Below are positions 52,767-64,000 of a stretch of 64,000 nucleotides of DNA, piece after piece. The position numbers were made by a program, and so were the translations under genes. Position 1 is the first letter of the stretch. Each line of letters opens with the position of its first letter. This stretch comes from Coix lacryma-jobi var. lacryma-jobi (taxonomy: Eukaryota > Streptophyta > Magnoliopsida > Poales > Poaceae). The notes under the pieces were generated by a model, which ran no database searches, was not told where the DNA came from, and was given only the letters and a program-made list of their open reading frames with translations. Location: NCBI GenBank assembly GCA_009763385.1, contig CM019827.1, positions 109,209,204 to 109,273,203 of the forward strand, written 5' to 3'.

Positions 52767-55236
52767 TGAGAACATATATGATGAATGATTGACATTTATG
52801 AGGAAGGTTTGAGGCTTTTCCCGGTTGAGTCATTATCTCGCTATGCGCTTAATGTTTAAGACTAACCGGTGGCGTTGAGTTGTGGTGTGTTACGTGTGTT
52901 GGTGTACGTGTGCAACATGTGTCTTTTGGCTGTGTTGATGTGCAGGTGTGGAGCTCGGAGACAGTGGTCGATGGCGAGGTGAAGGTCAAGTAAATACGTG
53001 TCGTGCCGACGGACCGGGAGCGGTGAAGGATGGGCGTGCCGTGCGGCGGACGTGTCATGCCGATGAACCCAGAGCGGTGAAGGGCAGACGTGAGGCTTGG
53101 ACCGATGGACCATGAGGCCGGAGGACCAGCTGTGGTAGCTGGCACGTGGCATCGACGAGCAGGAGCACATGGGGATGTGCGATGCATCGGCCGAGTCGGG
53201 AGGAAGACGATGGCGTCGTGGCACTTGGCGGGAGGTCGGACACGGGCTTGCGTGCGGCGCAAGTGCCGTCGGCCGAGTCAAGAAGGAAGGCGAAGGCATT
53301 GTGCCCGGTGTGGAGGCTGGACATGCATCGGCATCGGTGCCGGTGGTCGGGGTGTGCAAACCACATCCCGTCTACGGCGCGGGTTTGATAGTTGAGCCTC
53401 AAAAACTACCCTTGACGATTTCCGAGTTTGGGCCTCAAAACTCGGGGTGGTCGGTTTCTGAGTTTGGGCCTCAAAACTCGGGGTGGACGGTTTCTAGGTT
53501 TCGGCCTCAAAACCTGGGCTGGCAGGTTTACCGGTTTGGGCCTCAAAACCGGGCGGAGGTTCCTATGCAGAACGGTCGACGCGTGGCGGCACCGACAGGC
53601 TTGCGCGGCGGCGAAGCAATCGGTGAGGAAGATGCAGTGGTCGATGGGACGGCACGTGGCGGCATCCTGGAGCTTGCGTCGAGGCGAAGCGAAGGATGAG
53701 AAGGCGCGTGGCCATCGGATGAAATCTAACGAGCTTGGACGGTTTTACCCCCAGGGGGTATTTGGGTCAGTGCTTCATGTTAGGGCGTTTGTGTCTTTTG
53801 GATGTGCGCCTATATATATGTGAAGGGGCTGGTTAGGGCAGCCATCCTTGGAGGTGTGTCACTCTTATTTGTTCATGTGAGAGGAGGCTAGGGTTAGAGG
53901 AGTGGAGGGCTCTTGTTCTTGAGCTTTTTTTCATCCGAGCTTTGTGTTGCGAGGAGTGGCTTGTAACCCAACACCATGAGCTAATACAATCCTTCATCTT
54001 GTTGAAATCCAAGGATCAAATTCGTGCTCCTCTTTGTTGGCTGAAATTTTGATTGAATTCGCGTTTTGTTCTTCGCGTTTCTCTCTTTCCCCTCTTTGTG
54101 ATTTCATAAGTTCTTTCGATTTGAGGGATGATTTGTGATTCCGTTTGAACCATCTTGTGCTAGGACGTGAGAGGCATCTTTCCACCAAAGGATTTTCACA
54201 GAAACCTCACGAGCATAGAGATCGGGCAGAAATCGTTTTCGTTCTCCAAACTTTCCCCTTTTCACGTGATCTGAAATATCTCTTGCTTGAGTTGGGTTTG
54301 AGCCATGATTTCTTCAGAATAGCTCACCTACATGTGCATGATCACCTGGGTGCAGTTTGGTTGCAAGCCCTTTTGATTTGGTCGAGATCCGATCGAATTT
54401 GAGTTTGATACGGGCAGTTTTTGTGCAGTCTTGGCATTCCCGGACTGTCCGGCACTCATCATCGGACTGTCTGAGGGTCGGGGCTGTTCACGGGCAGATT
54501 TGGTATGCACTGCTGCCAATTTAATTTTTGAACGGTCGACTGTCCGGGCCTCATTCCCGGACTATCCAAGGTTCAATAGCGGACAGTCCGCGATTCACTA
54601 GCAGACAGTCCGCCACTGCACAGTTTTGCTCTTTTCGTCCGTATCTTTTGCGTACGAGCTCCGATTTGAGATCCGTTTATTGCGTTGGTTTCCTAACTTC
54701 TTAAGGATCATTTCAAAGTAGTTTTGACACCATTGGTCAAAGTATTTTTGGTCGTACACTTCCCTTTTCTTCATAGGAGTTAAGTGTCCGCTTTTGGAGT
54801 TTCGTTGGTTCTAGCGTCCGTATCTTTTGTGTTCGAGCTCCGATTTGAGATCCGTCTGTTGCTTAGTTTCCTAACTTCATAAGGATCTTTCCAAGGTGCT
54901 TTTGCCACCAGTTGGCCTAAGTAGTTTTGGTCGAACACTTTCCTCTTCTCCATAGGAGTGGAGTGTTCCATTATCGGAGGTTCGATTGTTCTAGGAGCTT
55001 GCTTGTGCAATTTTGCCCTGTTGCTTTGGCACTTGGTTTTGCGGGTTCTTTGGTAGTTCCGCTGTACCTCTAGGACATCTCCTAGGGTATCCACCAATTC
55101 GTAGGTCATGAACTTGCCGGTTGTTTGAGTCTTTGTTTTTGGGGTGATTTTCTGGGAGAAGGGCCATCATTTCTCAAGAAGAAGTTTGAGGCTCCCATTC
55201 ACCCCGCCCCCCTCTGGTCGCCAATTCGGTCCTTCA
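52767..55236 (+). repeat. 3' LTR of element F
   Basis: 2470 bp from TGAGAACATATATG to GGTCCTTCA. It has the hairpin array at 53386-53552, the TATA box at 53811-53819, and GGACTGTCC-type sites at 54440-54620. Confidence 0.94.
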
Positions 55237-55241
55237 CTTGA

Positions 55242-55608
55242 CCAGCTCTTCATCAGTGCCACCAAGCTTCTGGTAAAGCGAGTATGGCATCAGGTTCACA
55301 ATTGCTCCACTATCGACCAACATCCTATGGACTGGTGTACCATTGATATGGCCCTTCATATGCAATGGTTTGAGATGATTGACATAATCTTCTGGTTTCT
55401 GGAACACAGCACTCTGCATGGTGAAGTTGAACTCTGCCGCTGTCGAATCATCTCCGACTACATAATAATCGGCAAAAATAAACCACATTGACCTCTGCCC
55501 TCTCCGTGGAAGGTTCGTAGTCAACCATCTCCTCATCTTGTTCTTCAGGTAATTCTTCACTGGTCGTGGCAACACTAGCAGAGGAAACAAGATCACCAGG
55601 ATACACAT
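55242..55608 (-). pseudogene. Protease N-terminal part of element T
   Basis: The minus-strand frame contains MLVDSGAIVNLMPYSLY, the gypsy aspartic protease active-site region (D-S-G). It is cut at 55242 by F's insertion; the rest continues at 41361 and then at 31270 once F and H are taken out. A frameshift near 55490 separates it from the upstream frame. Confidence 0.85.
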
Positions 55609-57795
55609 CGGCTCCTACTGGAACATCCGGAACCGATTCAATCAGCTCGAAACCTGGTCGGGCCGGCTCACCTCTCAACTCAGTAGTGGCTGACTTAGCC
55701 TGCTTGAGTTCTAAACTGGTCGGCGCATGACCTGGACTGGTCGGATTGGGATCCGACCTGATTGGCTCCGAAGCCAATCTAACAGGTTCGGTATCCAGAC
55801 TGGCCGTCTTGGGATCCGACCTGTTTGGTTCCATAATTTTCGAAGTCAGCTTTCGATTAAAAGCTGACTCTTCACCTCCTCGCTTGCCTTGAGGAAACAT
55901 GGGATGTGTTGAGTTAAATATGTCTTCTGTCATTTTCTCAAGCTGCTCCCGCCTTTGCCTGTTAAAGCGAGCTCTCTGCAACTTCATCCGTTGAGTTTTA
56001 CTCAGGCCAGGGGGACACCACCTAGGCTGAGTATATCTGAGATCATGCTCAACAGGCTTATCTTTCTCTACTTCAGCCGAAGCATCTTGAACATCTTGGA
56101 CCTTTGCTGGAGTCGGCTCCTCGATTACCATCGACTCGCTTCATTAACAACGGGAGCCTCCATAGAATCGATCGTAATCGTGGGGACTTGATCAGGTTTG
56201 GCCGGGGAAGCAGCGGGAACATGTTGCACTCTTTTGGGCACATAGACTTGTCATACCTGTGCCTTCCCTATTTCTTGAGCAGTCAAAGTTCTCGACGTGA
56301 TCAGCCGATTCTGATTTGCACTAGAGCTCGGTTGACTGCCCAATCGGTCAAATACTGACACCCTTAGGGCTAACCAACAGGTGCTCCCCAACCTTGTTGG
56401 TAATACATGGGTGCTGGCATGGGGTATGGCACCCAAACTCCTTGGGGACCCCATTGTGGAGGTGGCAAAATAGGAGGAGCCCACTGAGGTCTATAGGGAA
56501 CAATCCTCGGCGCTCGAGGTGCTACTCGAGTCACCACCAGCTGCTTAGACTTTCCATCCTCTCACTTCGGAGGAGTAGATTCTCTTTTTTTTAATGGCCG
56601 ATTCTGAGAATCGGCCTTTTGTTGTTTGTATTTAGCCATAAGTTTATCGAAAGTGCATGGCTCCCTAACAACCTTCCCCTTAGTCTTCTTTGCATTAGTC
56701 TTCCAGGTACCAACTTTGGGTTTCCGTGGAACAAATGTGCGTAGGACATGCACTCCAGAAGGGGTAGAGCCGCCTGAACCAGCTAAACTGACTGTGGCAG
56801 TCGGCTTGTCTGTTTTAGTTGAACTGGAAGGAGCCAGATTGGCCTGGTCGGCCCTTTGGTCCGACTGAGCCGGCTATCTGAGCAAGGGCCAGACTGGCTG
56901 GCTTGAGAGCCTGAGCTGATCGGTCTCTGCTGCGCGGCTCTGGTCTCAAACCACCTTTGTTTGTTTAGATGCCTTGCCGATCCTGCAGTAATCGTGAGCT
57001 TATTCTTCCCATCATCACCCTTCTCGAGGACCACTTTGCGCCCCGAATTACTCTCAGTATTTGGTGTGACCCGTGGTTCGCTGATAATGACATTCTTGCC
57101 CCTAGTTGTATCGGCCTCCTCTAGATGAACCAAAATAGAAGGACTTCCTGCTTCCACCATATGAACTGGAAAGGGGGTAGTATCGACTTGCATCTCAGTG
57201 AGACTCAATCGTCCTTCATTAAGGGGCGAATGGACCTGTTGACAGAAAACATTACAGTCATTAGTGGTATGAGAAAAAGAATTATGATATTTATAGTAAG
57301 CCCTTCTCTTTAATTTGTCGGGTGATGGCAATGTATAATTAACTTTAATATAACCGAATTTAAGCAATTCATCAAAGATCCGGTCATATTTGGAAAAATC
57401 AAAACTAAACTTAACTTCCTCCCCCCGATTCTTCTGAATCGGTTTGAGAGAAGGAAAAGTGACCAACTTATTTTGTGCTGGCCATAGGAACTCAGCAGCA
57501 TAGCAATCCTTAGATTCATCATCCGAACTATCAGAATATACCTCAACCATATGCACGCTCGGGCGATGGGTTCTTTGAGGATCATGAGGTTCTTTAAGGC
57601 GCGATTCAATTGAAATAGCCTTTTGTAAAAGTTGATTTACGTTAAAGAATTCATAATGCTCAAGCCTATCCTTAATTTCTCGACGTAAACCAGCAAAACA
57701 TAAGTCTATCAAGTCTCTATCAGAAATCATTAGATGAAAACATTGGCTCTTAATTTCCTTAAAACGCTTAAAGAAATCAACTACAGGCTCACTAC
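55448..57795 (-). pseudogene. gag C-terminal and linker region of element T
   Basis: Three shifted frames: 57730-56783 (Gag C-terminal, with LIDLCFAGLRREIKDRLEHY near its start), 56753-56562 (VPRKPKVGTWKTN) and 56131-55448 (RWCPPGLSKTQRMKLQRAR). The last motif is typical of the region before protease in Tat-like polyproteins. Stops or frameshifts separate all three. Confidence 0.75.
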
Positions 57796-58923
57796 ACGCC
57801 CTTGGCGAACCGACGCAAGATGTGACAGCCTAGTTTCTTGGACTTCATCGTAAAAGTGATTATGAAATTCCTCTTCTAATTCGGCCCAAGGACTAATAGA
57901 ATATGATGGCAATGATGTAAACCAAGCAAAAGCTGTACCAGTAAGGGATAAAGGAAAACGTCGCACATTCATAAAATCTAGGGTACTAGCTTCGCTCATT
58001 TGTGAAAGGAACATACTAACATGTTCCATGGTTGATTTACTACCGTCACCACTAAACTTATAAAACTCTGGTACCCTCCAACCATCCGGTGCTTTCATAA
58101 AATCAAAGTGTGGAGGATACGGTTTAAAGTAAGTGGTTCTAGTAGGTTTAATTTGGACTCCCAAGCTAGTCTCGAGAGATCTGGTTATTTCCTCCTTGAA
58201 CCGATTTAAGGCTCGGCCAAAATCGGTTATGGCAGGATTAGGAGCGGCGTTAGGCATGAGAATGTGACTTGGAGACTTCGGTGGGATGGGTAATACAACA
58301 CCCTGTCCCCCTGAGGTTCTATTCATTGTCGCTCCCTGGTCGGTCCGTGCAGTCCAACCAGAATTAGGGTGGATGTTATTGGTATGTGTCGATGTACTAA
58401 TTCCACCATGACTGGTTCTACCAATTTCATTTGCCGATGATCCTGATTGTAATTGGCCAAAATCCATGTGTGAGGTTTGGCCTTCAAAGAAATTAAAAGG
58501 CATGCCGAACTGTGGCTATTCGGTTGGACGATCAGGTTCGACAGTTTTACCCTCTAACTTATCCATGCGAGTGCTAAGTAATTTAAATAAATGTTGGATG
58601 GTATTAGTAAGAGTTTTTGTAGTGCCATCTAGCATTACTAAATAATTAGCATGGGTAGGGTAACGATCATCATTTACCTCAACATTCACCATTTCAGTAG
58701 TATCTTCAGCGATTTTCAAAGAGGTAGGAATTATCTCGCTGAAGTCCGGCTCCTTATCTTGACTGACCTTGTCGCGCCGGTCCTTGGAACAACTTTCAAG
58801 GAAAGCTTTCAGGACGACGTCGAGTTTGGCTTGTGCTTGCTACTTCAATTCATCGGGAAGCTCGTTGATACCCGAAGGACGGATGATGTTATCCTTGTCT
58901 GTGGCACCATCTTTACCGCCCAT
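57781..58923 (-). pseudogene. gag: gag N-terminal region of element T
   Basis: The ATG at 58923 (MGGKDGATDKDNI) is the first after the primer site. TAG codons interrupt the frame at 58842-58840 and 58518-58516. Between 58503 and 57781 the Gag domain shows FKPYPPHFDF, SLTGTAFAWFTSLP and WAELEEEFHNHFY. A one-base shift near 57800 moves it into the next frame. Confidence 0.82.
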
Positions 58924-58958
58924 CTTGGTAGTAGATAAGATCTGATTCTGCTCGATCT

Positions 58959-58976
58959 TCCCCAGCGGAGTCACCA
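58959..58976 (-). other. Primer-binding site of element T
   Basis: The minus strand reads TGGTGACTCCGCTGGGGA, 7 bp from the LTR end. It is of the kind found in Tat-like gypsy elements; I do not assign the tRNA. Confidence 0.75.
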
Positions 58977-58983
58977 AAAAGTG

Positions 58984-59857
58984 TGTTGACGTCAGAAGTG
59001 ATCCGAATCACACAACAGTAGGGCTAGGACGCCCGAGAGGTTGCGGATCAACCTGAGATAGCAAGGAACCTAGCTAAGCCGATGGAAACTGATCTAAAGA
59101 CCGGTTTGGATCAGTTTAGGGTTTGGCTCTTTGTGTTGATAACTCTAGAACTCCTCCCGGGAAGACCCGTCGGGGAGAAGCACGTAGAGGTTGCTCTAGG
59201 ACCAGCAAGGCCGCCTAGAATGCCGCCGAATCTCATCGGGAGATGCGTCGAACAGCAAAGTAGAGAGGGGAAAAGGGTAAAAGGGGATAGGAGATTGATT
59301 TTGTCGATTAGGGTTGGATGCCTCAATCGGCCATAAACCTCTCATATATAGAGAGGGGGTTGGTCTTATCCCAATAGGAAACATCTCCAGATTACAATCT
59401 CCAAGTTTCATATCCGAATTCCATCAAAATATGGAATCCAAGAGTCCAATCTGGACTAAAAAAGGTAAACTCGATTCAACCGATCCTCAAATTGACTAAA
59501 CCGGTTTAATGGGCCTTAACGCAGCAGATAATAGCCCAAACCAAATAAATCAATTAACAAATCTCTATAATCCCAGTGAAATCAGAGAAAAGATCTTTAA
59601 ATTGACACCTTAATGATCACGAATTGGCATTTATCACCATTCTAATGCTTCCGACCAGTGTCACCTGGTCGGAAATCTTGTAACTGGTCGGAACATACTT
59701 ACAACAGTAAATAAATCAAGCGACCAGACCAATTTCGCTTAGAATATCTGACCTTTTAGATGCAAAGCATTTGAAGATGAATTTGGCTTCAAAATATTAT
59801 GAACCAAATACGTCTTCTAGCCTTATTATATACTTATGACACTTTTGAGTGTCAACA
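58984..59857 (-). repeat. 5' LTR of element T
   Basis: The plus strand reads TGTTGACGTCAG to GAGTGTCAACA, 874 bp. GGGAT (59858-59862) is the presumed target duplication; the other copy is not in the window. Confidence 0.8.
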
Positions 59858-59872
59858 GGGATTCAATAGCCT

Positions 59873-60727
59873 TGAGAACACAAGGTTGATATGTGCTCTT
59901 ATGGTTTATCTTTGTGATAAGTGATTGGTCAATTGGCTCACGAATTGGCATGAGTGTGTGATATGTCTCTTAATTGTGTTGGTGTACAAGTGTGGAGCTT
60001 AGAGGAAATGGTCGATGACGAGGTGAAGGTCAAGTAGAGATGTGTTGTACTGATAGACTGGGAGTGGCGAAGGGCGGACGTGAGGCTTGGACGAAAGGCG
60101 ATGGCGTACATGGGTGATGCAAGTGTTGTCGGTCAAGTCAGGAAGAAAGGCGAAGATGTCGTGCTTGGGGGAGGCTGGACATGTGTCGACATCGGTGCTG
60201 CGAGTCGGGCGTAAGACCTACGCTCTATCTACTACACGAGTTTGGTGGTTGAGCCTCATAAAACTATCAGCGATGGTTTTCAGGTTTAGGCCTTAATACC
60301 TAGGGTGGCCAGTTTCTAAGTTTGGGCCTCCAAAACTTAGGTTGGTGGGTTGCTGGTATGAGCCTGAAAACCCGGAGGAGGTTCCGAGGAGGAATGGGGC
60401 GACACCTGATGACACCGCGAGGCTTGCGTCGGGGCGAAGATAGCGGTGAGAAGGCTCATGGTCGCAGGGGTGACACATGGCGACATCGTAAGGCTTGTGT
60501 TGCGGTGAAGCTAACGATAGGGAAGGCGCGTGACTGTTGATGAAAATAATAATCCTGACAGAGCTGGACTAGAATGCCTCTGGGCTAGCTAGTTTGCACT
60601 TTGTACTTAGGGGTAGAAGGGGTATTGTGTTTAGGCTATAGATAAGGTATGACACCCCTCATCCCTCTTCATCACTTTAGTAGTCATTTCATTCCATATA
60701 GACTTAGTCTCTGTTAGGGTTCCCCAT
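59873..60727 (+). mobile_element. Element K: start of a copia LTR related to B and F
   Basis: It starts TGAGAACACAAGG, like F's LTR start. It shares with F the block GTGTGGAGCT...GGTCGATG.CGAGGTGAAGG and the hairpin array. It is cut at 60727 by element E; the remainder lies beyond the window. Confidence 0.7.
60243..60375 (+). repeat. U3 hairpin array of element K
   Basis: A decayed array. The best unit is CTAAGTTT/AAACTTAG (60316-60323, 60333-60340), an arm type not seen in B or F. The first unit, GGTGGTT/AACTATC, is imperfect. Confidence 0.75.
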
Positions 60728-62675
60728 TGTTGGTAGTTCTTAGCTTCACTAAAGATAGAGCTAGGCAACTATCCCCGGTAACGGCCTAGAAATGCTTGTT
60801 GACACTAGCCAACATCGTTACTAGGAGTAGACTATGGAATCTATTCCAGGCAACGGTGTCAGAAGTGCTTGAAGCAAGTCCGGTCACTATACCTAAAGGA
60901 ATGAAGCTAAAGCAGCTATCTACTAATGTCAAGTGGGGTTGTCAATCCCGACACTAGTAGGAGCTAGCTAGAGAGATTGCAATCTACCAAGAGGAGATTC
61001 TGCAAGCGCACAGAACTATCATAGTAGCACTTCGCCTGGGAGTACCAGGTGTCGATTTATTTGATCCCAAGGGAAGGCTAGGGTGGTGTATGAGTCGAGT
61101 CAAGGAGGGAATGAGAGTCGAAGAAAAGAGAAAAGGGAAAAGGAGAGAAGGGAAAAGAGGGGATGGAAGGCTAGAAAGAATATGTGGGTGGATAGGTAAG
61201 GTAAGGTGGATAACTAGATAGATAGATAGAATGTGATAACTAAGGATAACTAACTAATTACTAACTACTAACTACTCCTAGATAACCACAGAGCAAGATA
61301 ACTACGAAGCAAGATAGGCAAATGTTAATAAAGCAACCTAGTTAAGTAAAGTTTTATTCCTATCTTATCAAGTATCGAGGCGTACTAGCCTTTACCACTG
61401 ACTTAGGTTGAACGCTAGCACAACGAGCCTTACTGTTAAACTGGGCCAACTACGTGGTGGAATTCAAGGCGCACAGGGCTGTCACCACCTGCTTGCTACC
61501 ACAGCTATCCGGGGGTCCAGCCGTATCTGAAGGTAAGTCTATAACTAAGCACCACGCTTAACTATATTCTAACTATCTCTACCTTAGCTATGAATAGAGA
61601 CACCCTTGCGGACGTCAGAGCAAATACTTGACTTAATAAGATAAACACTAAACTAACTAAGCAACCTATTGGCAAAGATCAAACACTAAGCTCACTAGAG
61701 ATTAACTACTATGGATAAGTGAATTGAACTGTAGGATAGCTAGGCACTCAATCAATCAATCAAGTATACTACTCAATACTAATAAGTAGAATAAAGTAAT
61801 ACTTGAAATGATGAACTAGAATATAGTAAAGTGCTTGAGATACAAGAGCAAAACCTGAACCGGAGATGAAGGAAGACTCTTCCCAGCTCCAGGACCGATC
61901 ACTCGCACGCCTCTACTCTTGAGCTAAGCCTTGAGCAGCGCTCCCGCGAGGGCAAAGATGCCTTGCTCTACTAGATACCTACTTGCCTAAGCTTGGCTAA
62001 ACCCTAAGCTATTAGCTCTCTGGCTCTAGCCTTGCTTCTCTTGCTTGTGTTGCTTCTTGGTGTGTGGTGTTGTGTGAATGAAGTGATGCCTCAAGGGGGG
62101 TATTTATAGCCTTGTGGAGTGAGGGAGGTACTTATAAGGGGCAGCCAACCGACCTAGGGCTAACCCTAGTGGCGGGCGCCAGCCCTAGGTGGCGACCGCC
62201 ACCCTCATCACCGTTGGATGCACCGTCTTTGCTTCAACGGCATCCAGGAGCTCCAGAGAGGCGGTGGTTAGGTCGGTTGCATGTCTGAGTAACCGCCACT
62301 CGGTCTTGATCCATGCCACTCTCTCCTGAGCCGTCCGATGCCACTGACCTAGTGACCAAGGGCCAAGATTTGGCATTGGGGTGGTCACACGGATCAGTGA
62401 TGTGGCAGGGGAGAATGTGGGCTTCACCCTTGTGGTGGGCGCCACCTAGGGGTGGCGGGCGCCACCCCACTAGGGCCCAATTGGGTCCTGGTGAGTGGGC
62501 TCGTCTCCTGGTGGGTTCACTCTTCAAATTTGGTCCAAATCCTGCATTTAAATAGAAATCTATGGACATGTGGAATTTGGTTAGATTGAAACCTATTTGA
62601 CTACATTTCATGCCTTTTTGGTGAACTTTAGGGTAAAATGTTGATGGTAAAATAGGTGTTTAAGGACCATCAACA
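60728..62675 (-). repeat. 3' LTR of element E
   Basis: 1948 bp, TGTTGGTAG to CATCAACA, closest to D. It has two GTGG(C/T)GGGCGCCAC units (62432, 62452). The stretch 61740-62060 is clearly diverged from C and D. Confidence 0.92.
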
Positions 62676-64000
62676 AGCTCCCCCAAGCTAACCTGTTGCT
62701 CGTCCTCGAGCAACAATGCAGTTTAAGCATTGAGCAAGAAATAGATAGCAACTTAAGATGTATACAAGTGCATATTGTATAGTGAGAAATAACTTAGTAT
62801 ATATCGTTAATCATAGCAATGTGGGGCTTATAGCTTTTCGCTTCAAACATGCAAGAGTGAAATAAAGCAGTAGATAGGAAAATTTTATCTTGCTTAGGTT
62901 TGACTAGGATTTTCTCTGGAGGTTTTTCAAGGTTTTCAAAAGATAACAACTTGCTTAAGTCCTCCAAGATTCACTCAATCACTCAATGGTGTTTAAATCC
63001 TCACTTAGGCCATAATGTAGCCTCTCCTATTTCTAAAGAATGATATGTGGAGTTATAGGTAGGCTAAGAATCATGAGCAAATTACCTAATGTTTATTGCT
63101 AAGCTAGACACTCAGATCTTAAGGAGCAGCAAATCATAAAAGTTGATCAAGATGTGCATGTGTGGTTATGTGGAAGTGTATAGAGGGATATTTCATAATC
63201 CTTCCTAGTTAATTTCTGGGGTCTAGAGCTAATGATAATTCTCTCTCTCTCTCTCTCTCTCTTGAATACATAGTGAGTAGACAAAAGATGTGTCCTCACA
63301 TTTTTTTAGGACATAGTCCTCTCTTGAGCTACTTTGCTCACTTTTTCTTAGGACATAGTCCTTTCTTGAGCTACTTTGCTCACTTTTTTTCATATCTCTC
63401 TCTCTCTTTTTTTAGCTCTAGATTTCCCCAGATATCTACACAAAAGGATTTTTGAAATGAGTAGGGAAAGGGAGAGAAATGCTTATTCCCAGTGTAGGAA
63501 TAGCATAAGGCTAGCAATGGGATGTTTGGCAAGGTATTGCAAATCTCCAGTGTAGAGAATGAGCAATTTATTTGGTGGTTGCAAACTTCCAAAGTGGAAA
63601 GTAAGCAATATGGTGGGTGTGTGTGTATCTTGATCAAAAGATATGATAAGCTTCTCTACTAAGATCTATGAGGTCTAACAAAGCTCAACACAGACAAAGC
63701 TTTTTGTGGTTTGGACTAACAAATATTTGGCTGGTGGTGGGATGGGATAAAATCTAGGAGGAACTTTTAGCAAGGTTTTCATAATTTTTAAAGGAAATCC
63801 TCCAGATTAGGTCCTAATTTCACCTTAGCAAGTTTAAAGAATTACTCCATTTCTTACTAACTTTATTCACTAAGCATGATTTCAGTTAAAGCATGTGCAA
63901 CCCACAAAAGCTACAACTTAGATAAGACCAGTCATTCAAACCATGACAATAGCATTTGCATGACATATTTCAAATCTTATTCAGGTTTCAACTTGTTTAA
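62676..64000 (-). other. Non-coding interior of element E
   Basis: Matches C 17842-19240 closely, including a short (CT)n at 63241-63262. No coding frame. Confidence 0.85.

Larger units (their letters stand above)
41362..55236 (+). mobile_element. Element F: second member of the A-type non-autonomous copia lineage
   Basis: The target duplication CTTGA is at 41357-41361 and 55237-55241. Net of insertion D the LTRs are about 2467 and 2470 bp. The interior has an initiator-Met-type primer site, a broken ORF1, a 3' region with three collinear pol scars, and a polypurine tract. It hosts D, a hAT MITE and a Mutator-type MITE. ORF1 and the 3' region align with A; the LTR leader differs in its palindrome motif. 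Confidence 0.92.
29688..59857 (-). mobile_element. Element T: old Tat-like Ty3-gypsy element, host of G, H and F
   Basis: T survives as three minus-strand segments: 55242-59857 (5' LTR, primer site, gag, start of protease), 41347-41361 (15 bp of protease) and 29688-31270 (end of protease, linker, RT). They become collinear when H and F are removed at their target duplications. RNase H, integrase and the 3' LTR are not in the window. Many stops and frameshifts show that T is inactive and older than its insertions. Confidence 0.85.
60728..64000 (-). mobile_element. Element E: gypsy element of the C family, running off the window
   Basis: The 3' LTR (60728-62675) is followed on the right by the same non-coding interior as in C (17842 on), collinear to the window end. 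CCCAT (60723-60727) is the presumed target duplication. The gag region would begin right of the window. Confidence 0.9.

Noticed and set aside
53090..53823. Plus-strand frames of 100-176 codons in F's LTR
   Set aside because: GC-rich U3 sequence with hairpin repeats gives open frames by chance; related frames in the 5' LTR copy differ in length and no domain is seen.
60087..60540. Cellular gene between T and E
   Set aside because: The sequence aligns with the U3 of copia LTRs B and F (element K).

Overview
This 64 kb window reads as plant, almost certainly grass (Poaceae), repeat-rich chromatin. It is built entirely from nested LTR retrotransposons plus two small DNA transposons; I found no cellular protein gene, tRNA or rRNA gene. 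The grass call is an inference from the element types: SIRE/Maximus-like Ty1-copia with long Gag extensions and initiator-Met-type primer sites, Athila-like gypsy with an Asp-type primer site, and Tat-like gypsy. I cannot name the species.

Left block (1-23839). Element A (1-5641) is a non-autonomous copia derivative with a single coiled-coil, zinc-knuckle ORF. It sits inside the 5' LTR of element B (5642-23839), a SIRE-like copia element with gag and pol broken by many stops. B's 3' LTR is split by element C (15826-23701, minus strand, 5-bp target duplication), an Athila-like gypsy element that has gag and protease but no polymerase.

Middle block (23840-59857). A truncated copia LTR (J, minus) joins the 3' end of a Tat-like gypsy element (I), which abuts the 3' end of a copia element (G). 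The host of the rest is T, an old Tat-like gypsy element on the minus strand (29688-59857). T has been broken by G in its RT/RNase H region, and by H (31271-41341, complete, duplication GATAG) and F (41362-55236, complete, duplication CTTGA) only 20 bp apart in its protease. F is a second copy of the A type. It carries a solo gypsy LTR (D, duplication ACGAG), a hAT-type MITE (8-bp duplication) and a fold-back Mutator-type MITE (9-bp duplication).

Right block (59858-64000). The start of another copia LTR (K) is interrupted by element E, of the same gypsy family as C and D, which runs off the window.

The most interesting signals are not protein genes. (1) B and F carry, just upstream of the polypurine tract, arrays of hairpins whose loops are conserved while both an outer and an inner stem change in compensating pairs. 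(2) A second, unrelated array of covarying hairpins lies in the U3 part of the B, F and K LTRs. (3) Six copia LTR families each carry arrays of short CGG(N5-6)CCG palindromes with a family-specific core, and the gypsy family C/D/E has its own palindromic array whose copy number varies from 1 to 4. (4) A copy of the tRNA-primer-binding motif recurs in the 3' non-coding region of B, F, G and H. (5) A and F define a non-autonomous lineage that kept only the Gag extension and shows collinear scars of lost pol.
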